Source: Anarhynchus alexandrinus (taxonomy: Eukaryota; Chordata; Aves; Charadriiformes; Charadriidae). From it: a stretch of DNA of 64,000 nt. The notes under the pieces were generated by a model that had not been told where the DNA came from, ran no database searches, and saw only the letters and a program-made list of their open reading frames with translations. Position numbers and translations under genes: made by a program. Shown here in pieces: positions 57,537-64,000 of this stretch. Every line of letters begins with the position of its first letter. Within the stretch, counting starts at the first letter, position 1. Location: assembly GCA_008711295.1 (NCBI GenBank), contig VUYV01000045.1, positions 5,474,770 through 5,538,769 on the forward strand. Direction: 5' to 3'.

Positions 57537-60500
57537 CTTTGTTAATGAAAATCCCAAATTAGGCTCCCTAATCAGCAAGAACTGGGACCTGCTCCAGTCT
57601 ATGAGGGCAGGGCAAGGTTCTGCTTTCTCACAAAACTGTGTATGAGACTCTGCTCCTGAAGTAGTGGCTCCAAGGAGGAAGTAATGTGAGACAGAAAGAC
57701 TGTCAGCCATCCACTTGGTTATTCCTCTCATCAAGGCTTATCACTTCCATGACGTCCTAACAAGCTCCCCATTTATGCAAAGAACTTCCAAGACATCAAG
57801 TTCCCAACTTAGCTGGAAATTATCTTGAAGTACTTTTTAGTAGTAAACAAAAATATGCAACTGTTAACCCAATGTTTCAGGCTGTAATTATACATAGAAC
57901 TCAATAAAAATAACTCTGAAACTGAAATGCCTTTTTTTATCAGAATGCAATACACTGGCTGTGCTGCTGTACAAATCACCTCTGAACTTGTGCAGAGACC
58001 TTTGACCAGTACCAGATGTCAGAGGGATGCCTGATTCATTCCCTTTTTTTATAAGATTTAACTTTTGAATTGGCGATTCCCTGAGAAGACTATGTCTTTT
58101 TCCACTTTAAGTGAAGTTAAAAATAGGGTTGTTAATGCGACTGTCTCCTTTGAAAGAAGAAGAAAGTATATGAAAAATGCTATTAGAAGCTTAGGGTTTT
58201 AGTTACAAGCTAAGACACCTGCTTAACAATTACCATATGGAATTTTATGTCATGTCAGTCATATACAGGAGGCTTAGAGTACACGTAAGTTTAACATCCT
58301 GTGGGAGTGGAATCAGCAACTTTTCTTTAAAAGTGTATCTATTACTTATACTATTATTTACACTTTATGTAAACATATTTTTGAAAATTATGCTCTCCTT
58401 ATTCTTATCCACAGAGTCTCACATATGACATATGGATTTTTCCTTGTTTGCTTATCTTTATTTTATACGGGATATTCATCATTATTTTAATGTGGAATTT
58501 TCCATGAAAGAGTCTAACACACATTTCCCCAAATAGGTCCTAATTAGGGGAAAATAATTTAAAAACAAAATTACCAACAAGATAGTATTCTGCTTTGTTA
58601 TAAATGTTAACATATTGTCATTAGAGTTGAACAGAATATAACTTTTCCATTCTATGAATGTTCTCATAATAAGAAAATAATCTCACACATACTCAATAAA
58701 ACCTAAAGTCTTGCCCTCTTCAGCAGTAAAATTCTCCATTGCTCAAAACCACAATGATCTGTGAGAGTTAGATTCAGTATGGATCCTGCTATAATAGTTA
58801 GTTACACATACAAAAGGTTCCAATAGAAAATATTCAGAATTATTTACCTCTCTACAGCCAAATCAGGAACAAGTGATCAGTACTACAATTTAGATTTCCA
58901 GGCAGAATCAGAGACTTGAATTTTGCCTTTCTACATCCTATACAAGCACACAGACCCCTAGGCTTTTAACAATTCTGTGTTGAGTGTGTCCTTCAATTTA
59001 GTGAGAAATTTAATTCATGCTGAAGTTAGTCTCTCCTAAAAGTTTTCAGCTTAAGAATTTTGTACAAAAAAAATAAAATGCATTGGAGACTCTCCAGCTT
59101 TAGCTGTCATATAATTTTCTATATGACAATTTGTAAGTGGACATGTATCAAAGATGTCAGAAAATATTTAAAATATGTAAACATAGATTTCTGAATCTGA
59201 CTTTCCACAAACAGGAAACATCCACAGTTTTCCTGCAAGACGTTTCAAATTATTGTTCAAAATTCAACCAGCTGAAGAAGGGTAGTTTGCGTAAGCATAT
59301 CCGAACAATTTATTGAACCAGAAATCTGGGCTTTCTATTTTTTCTTTTTATTTCTTAGAAGCAAAGCCTATTTTAGGATTTAAGGGGGGAAAGGAAACAA
59401 AGTTTACATTGAAAACATATACACATTCAAATAAATTAAAGTATTTACAAACAATCTGGATACAGTAAAAGACTGCAAGATTTCTAGCAGGCTTAATTAA
59501 TAAGACTAGTGCAACAAAGAGTCAATTTACCCCCTCAAGCATAGCGTAATGTTCCCAAGTCACTTAATCAGAGCCATAAAAAGCTTATGGAGAAGATCAG
59601 ACAATTTTAATGATCTTCTTCATTACCTCTGAAAATCTGATTTAAGTAAGACAGATATCTGTGTAGATCAAATGATACCACCAGTTTCCAAATTTACTCT
59701 CTTCTGGTGACTGAGCCCCTGAAATGGTTCTTTGCATTGCATGAAAAAAAATTGAGTTTTAAAGGATAAATTTATTTGTGATTTCAATTCTCGTCCAACC
59801 TTAATGACACTTTAGAAAGTAAGAGTACCCAAAAGTCGCAGGGTTTCCTCAGTAAATTAATTCCATATCTGCATTCAGAATCATGGTCATAACTTTTTAT
59901 GCTAGTCACAAGTATAGACTTAATTATTTTTTAATCTTATTTACACTTTAAACAGAATATAGCTGAGACCAATAGACTGATTTAATCCGTTTTATTTTCT
60001 TTCTTATGCACTGTTTAGGAAATTGAGCTTAATTATAGAACAAAGCAACTAATGAATAAATACCTCCAATTTGGGTGACTAACTTGAAACACATCTTAAA
60101 GCCCTGACATTCAAAGTCAGAAAATCATTTCTATCAAATACAAGTGCCTTCAAGAAAAGTTTGTTGGTAACCCAAATGTTGAGACGCTGAATAATTCTTA
60201 ACCGTAATTTTTTATTTTCCTTTTTTGTAGAAGAGGATTTGTTTGCTAGATTTTGGCAAATTCTAACTGCACAGGTATATCTAAAACAATGAGGTTGAAA
60301 AGGTGACCTGAGATCAAGATCTGGAGTGGCAGAGGATTGCAGATATAAGCGAGAATCTAATTTATCAGTATGCATGTTAAATAAACTCATGAAGAAATTG
60401 AGCTTGGTGAGCCACCGGTGATAAATGATCCATATGACTGTACACCTAGAAAGAGATCAGTTCGTGCAAGGAGTGCTGTTGAGTGAAAGAAGATAGAAAA

Positions 60501-63289
60501 AGCACAATAAAGAGAGAAACCAGTCCAGATAACAGCATACTGAAGGTCATACATGATGTTTAGGACAAAACTGGGAGGTAAATCGCTTATCTTTGCTCTT
60601 TGAAAGAGAAGGTATCTGACCACCTCACTTCTACGTTTCCTTTTCAGAGTACATCTCTACTGCTGAGGCCAAAATCTGGCTTCCGAATTAGCCTTTTGGT
60701 TGTCATTGCTATCAAGTAGCAGCCAGGCAGAAGTATCTAAAAGGGAATAAAACTTCAGATGAACCATCTACATCAATTGTTTCTCAGGACCCTATGATAC
60801 AGCAGTTTTTAATTACCCCATGCAGTTGATTGTCATGTTCTTATTATAGGATTTGGAAGGGAGAGAAAAGAAATAGCCTCCAGAGCATTTAATACAACAA
60901 AGGAAAGAGTAAGCAAAACAAGACAATGGAAGGAGGTGCTTATTTTTCAAAGCAAGAGGCTTATAGGAAAAATGAGAAAGAGGTAACAGAAAGAAAAAAC
61001 AGAGATAAATAGCATAAGATAGATAGTATTGTTGAGACTGTTTGCTCACAAGCAGGATGTCTGGGCTTGCCAACCCAGACAGTCCATTCTACTTCTGTGT
61101 TCCTGCGTCACAAGGTGGTAAAGGAGTAAAAGGAAACTGAAATACAGGACGTGTGATAAACAGAAGATTTTAACAGCGCTTCACCCTCCACAATACTAGA
61201 ATAAATATTTGTCAAAAAGTTTCTCATAGGGCAGCAACTATGAACTGACCTTCCATTTCTCCAATAGGAAGACAAGAGGAGGAAGGGAGGAAGGGAGGAA
61301 GGAAAAAATGAACGAACAAAGATAGCAAAATTTTTTACTGATATTATCTGCTGGAAAAAAAAAAAATGGTATCTTTCAAAATGATACTTCCTTGGGTTTT
61401 ACAGATGATCCCAGGATTTCTTTGGTTTTGTGGCTATGCAGACTAAAAGAGAGAAAATGTATAAATCTATACATTTTGTCTAACCATGATGCTATGCTAT
61501 TTATATGTCCAAAACAGGGAGATAACTTTTGTCATTAATAATGTGGTTCAATATGCATTTACAAACTTAAAGGGCTATGTGGGTGCTGGACACAGCAATC
61601 ATAGAGCTGAAGCTTCTGTATATGACACAATCTGCTCATTGGAATAACATTACAATATAAATTCAATACTCAGTAGGTTAAACTTCATAGCACAAATCTT
61701 CAATACTCTTAGGCATTACAGCAACACCTAGGTATTATGGTGATTGGCATTCTGTGTGTCCAAAACAGATTAAATACTCTGTTCAATGTGTCAAGTCAGT
61801 TTGTAATGCAAAGCAGTTGTATATTTGCTTTGGCTTCGGCAACCAATATTTAAAATAGAAACTGGGAAGCTGATGCAGAGAAATAACATTTTAACATTCA
61901 GTTTCATTTTACTGCTTTGTCCCTATTTAAGCCTTCATTTCATCTGTAACGAATGCACGTAGATTTTTTTATTAGTATCTCCTTTCTTTAGCGTAGAATT
62001 AAAATGTGCTCCTGTTGGAGCAGAACAAATAGAAATTAAAAAATTAGAAACAAAAAGCTCTTTTACATCTCACATCTCTAAATCCATAACACTTTATTAA
62101 AAGCCTCATTTACTTTAATAAAAGACGTTCCGTAGAATTTAGTTCTTCCAATGTTAGAAACCACGAGGATCTTGAAAAAGAAGTCAATATTGCAATACTG
62201 TACTTAATGGCCATAGGCTAAATCACAGACTTTTTGGCAAGATTCGTAAAACAAATTAAAATGGACAAATGTTTTACAGATTCATTCTCAAATCACTTCA
62301 AATTGACAACTACTGTCCCTCAGTGTTTCAAATCTAACTTTAACATACACAAAAGTTGTTGTGTCACAGAAATGGGCAAATTTAAAAAATAGCCTATCTC
62401 AACGAAACCTCTAGTCCTCAAAATGGCACATTTTAACTCTTATGTGTTCTCTAGCTTGATCATATCCCAGTCCTGTTTCTATTAAGCTCCATGGTCAAAA
62501 CCCCTCCTCTTGACCTCAGTCATTTTTGGTTTTCTAACATGTAATATTGATAAATGTGGGCCGGAAATTTTCTGTGAAACACTTGCAAATACAGTAGTTG
62601 TGGTTTCTTCCAGTCATATTAGAGTAGGAATCAGGAAGTTATACCCTTGATTTTTCCCTGTTTGTGCTGAAACCAGTAAAGTAGGTGCAGGCATACTTCT
62701 GATTATATTGTGAAACAAGGTGATAAAAATAATAAAAATAAAAATTTTGATCAAGAACATATATTTGCAAACACTCTGAAGTCTCTGAGAAATCTTTTTC
62801 AAACATTCCATGTTAAACATTTTGTGACCAAATATTATTTTTTAATTCAGTCAGTTCTTGCTGAGAAGTATACTGGCAGAAAAGTAGTATCTTCCCTATC
62901 ATTCAGGAGAATTTTTTTCTTTATTCATGATCAAAAGTCAGAAAGTCCCGATCCTCCTTTCTTCCACTGAAACAATCTGGATGTAAATTAAAGAAAAAAA
63001 ATGCACTATTCTGTCTAGATGCAACACAATAATAATTTACCAAACTAGCAACCGCTCAAAGATAATATTGTTGGAGTAGAAGTAGCTGAAAATGCATTTA
63101 GAGAAAATAGTCATTCTATGATTTTTTTAATGTAAATATAAAATAGTTATACTCTATTTCAAAGAACATCAGCTTGTGTTTTGAATATTGGTTATTGTAC
63201 GTCATACTAGTTACAATGTCAAAGTCAGTTCTTCCTAGCCTCTAGATAGGGCATTTTAGAATCTCTGTGGCAAAATGGATAGCTTTAAT
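57537..63289. other. Unassigned AT-rich non-coding DNA
   Basis: About 5.7 kb with no recognised CR1, LTR or SINE. Open frames reach 103 codons (60079-60390, reverse) without recognisable domains. The only structured piece is the GGAA-type tract at 61277-61307. Confidence 0.6.
61277..61307. repeat. GGAA/GGGA purine tract
   Basis: Imperfect GGAAGGGA units running into A6. Tandem GGAA can bind ETS-family factors, but this array is short and imperfect, and no gene lies beside it. Confidence 0.85.
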
Positions 63290-63325
63290 AAAAAAAAGAA
63301 AAAAAAAAAAAGAGAAAAAAAAAGA
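63290..63325. repeat. A-rich tract with scattered G
   Basis: A 36-base almost pure A stretch with isolated G bases, following 'ctttaat'. No retrocopy upstream was recognised. Confidence 0.9.
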
Positions 63326-64000
63326 ATTTTCCAACTCTATTTCTGACTATTCAAGCTGAGATCTGGAAGTTACACTTTTTCTGTGTGATTTATTGATGGT
63401 CAGAAAGGATAATGACTATTTCATGTCAAATTTTATCCTCTGTTGTTGTGTTGATTGCAAGATGCCAACCTGAGCAGTTTCTTCTCATTTGGTCTTAGGA
63501 ATGCCAACATTAACTTCAATATCCACTCCACCAATACATCTTGATCAGCATTTTCTGTGTCTTATAGCTATCGTGGTCGCTTCTAATTGTCTGGGTAACA
63601 GAATTTCTCCAAATGATTTTGAAGTCCTCTGAAGAAGCAAAGTGTTCTTCAGACAAAAATTTAAACTTTTATTTTTACAGGTTTTCTTCTTCTTTTTTTT
63701 TCCTGGACTGTAAAAAACTAGTTTAAAAGGTGCCCCAATTTTACCTTCTACTGCTGTACTTTATTATTCAATACAGACTTATAAGATCCCTTATAATGCT
63801 GTTCAAGTATCTCTTGGCTTCTTTAGAAAAGATGCTGTACACAGGTGAACTCAGGCAACTATCAATAACCTTTAAAAAAAAACTACAGTGGAATGGGACC
63901 TTCAGGTTTCTAACTCTAATCCAAAACTTCAGAACATAAGTCAACTTAAAGAAACATTAAATTAAAGGCAATCAGTGGAATGCAATAGGTTAGAACAATG
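63326..64000. other. Unassigned AT-rich non-coding DNA to the window end
   Basis: No repeat end, RNA gene or recognisable coding frame. The longest open frame is 69 codons at 63730-63939 with no domain. Confidence 0.6.

Noticed and set aside
61826..61850. 'tttggcttcggcaacc' as a U6 snRNA start
   Set aside because: Only a few bases agree; the U6 body and its 3' U-run are absent.

Overview
The window looks like non-coding DNA from a bird (or a close reptilian relative). It is AT-rich, has no host gene I can recognise, and carries many CR1 non-LTR retrotransposons, the dominant mobile element of avian genomes. Most are 5'-truncated copies, and several end in the diagnostic CR1 octamer tail (ATTCTATG or ATTCTGTG repeats). 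No Alu, B1/B2 or L1 is visible. It is most simply an intergenic region or part of a large intron. I found no rRNA, tRNA, CRISPR array, operon, promoter with a supported gene, or exon chain.

Layout. 1-11 kb: unassigned AT-rich DNA with a (TG)9 run, a cluster of overlapping open frames at 0.8-1.6 kb, one ambiguous base (3499) and a weak old-repeat match at 9.7 kb. 11.3 kb: a 70-base CR1 3' tail. 19.1-20.3 kb: an ATTCTGTG-type CR1 that was itself split by a younger ATTCTATG-type CR1 fragment. 22.7-24.2 kb: a very old CR1 relic followed directly by a younger CR1. 24.9-25.8 kb: a C-rich tract and a roughly 705-base candidate solo LTR. 30-40 kb: four or five old MIR/L2-like fragments and an inverted-orientation CR1 at 36.8-37.7 kb. 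44-49 kb: a 62-base pure pyrimidine tract, an old CR1 relic, an AAAGGG hexamer array and two more MIR-like fragments. 53.0-53.3 kb: a reverse-strand, internally deleted CR1. 55.9-56.0 kb: an unexplained GC-rich island. 56.6-57.2 kb: a CR1 fragment. 57.43-57.54 kb: a 20-base tandem duplication joined to a 25-base perfect inverted repeat with a 5-base loop. 57.5-64 kb: AT-rich DNA with an A-rich run and a small GGAA-type tract.

The only recognisable protein remnants are the C-terminal part of the CR1 reverse-transcriptase ORF2, broken in every copy. There is no evidence of genes working together. The interest lies in repeat history (nesting, two copies sharing the same disabling lesions, layers of age) and in a few sequences prone to form unusual DNA structures. 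I did not find a convincing new biological system. The strongest unexplained object is the hairpin and tandem-repeat structure near 57.5 kb.
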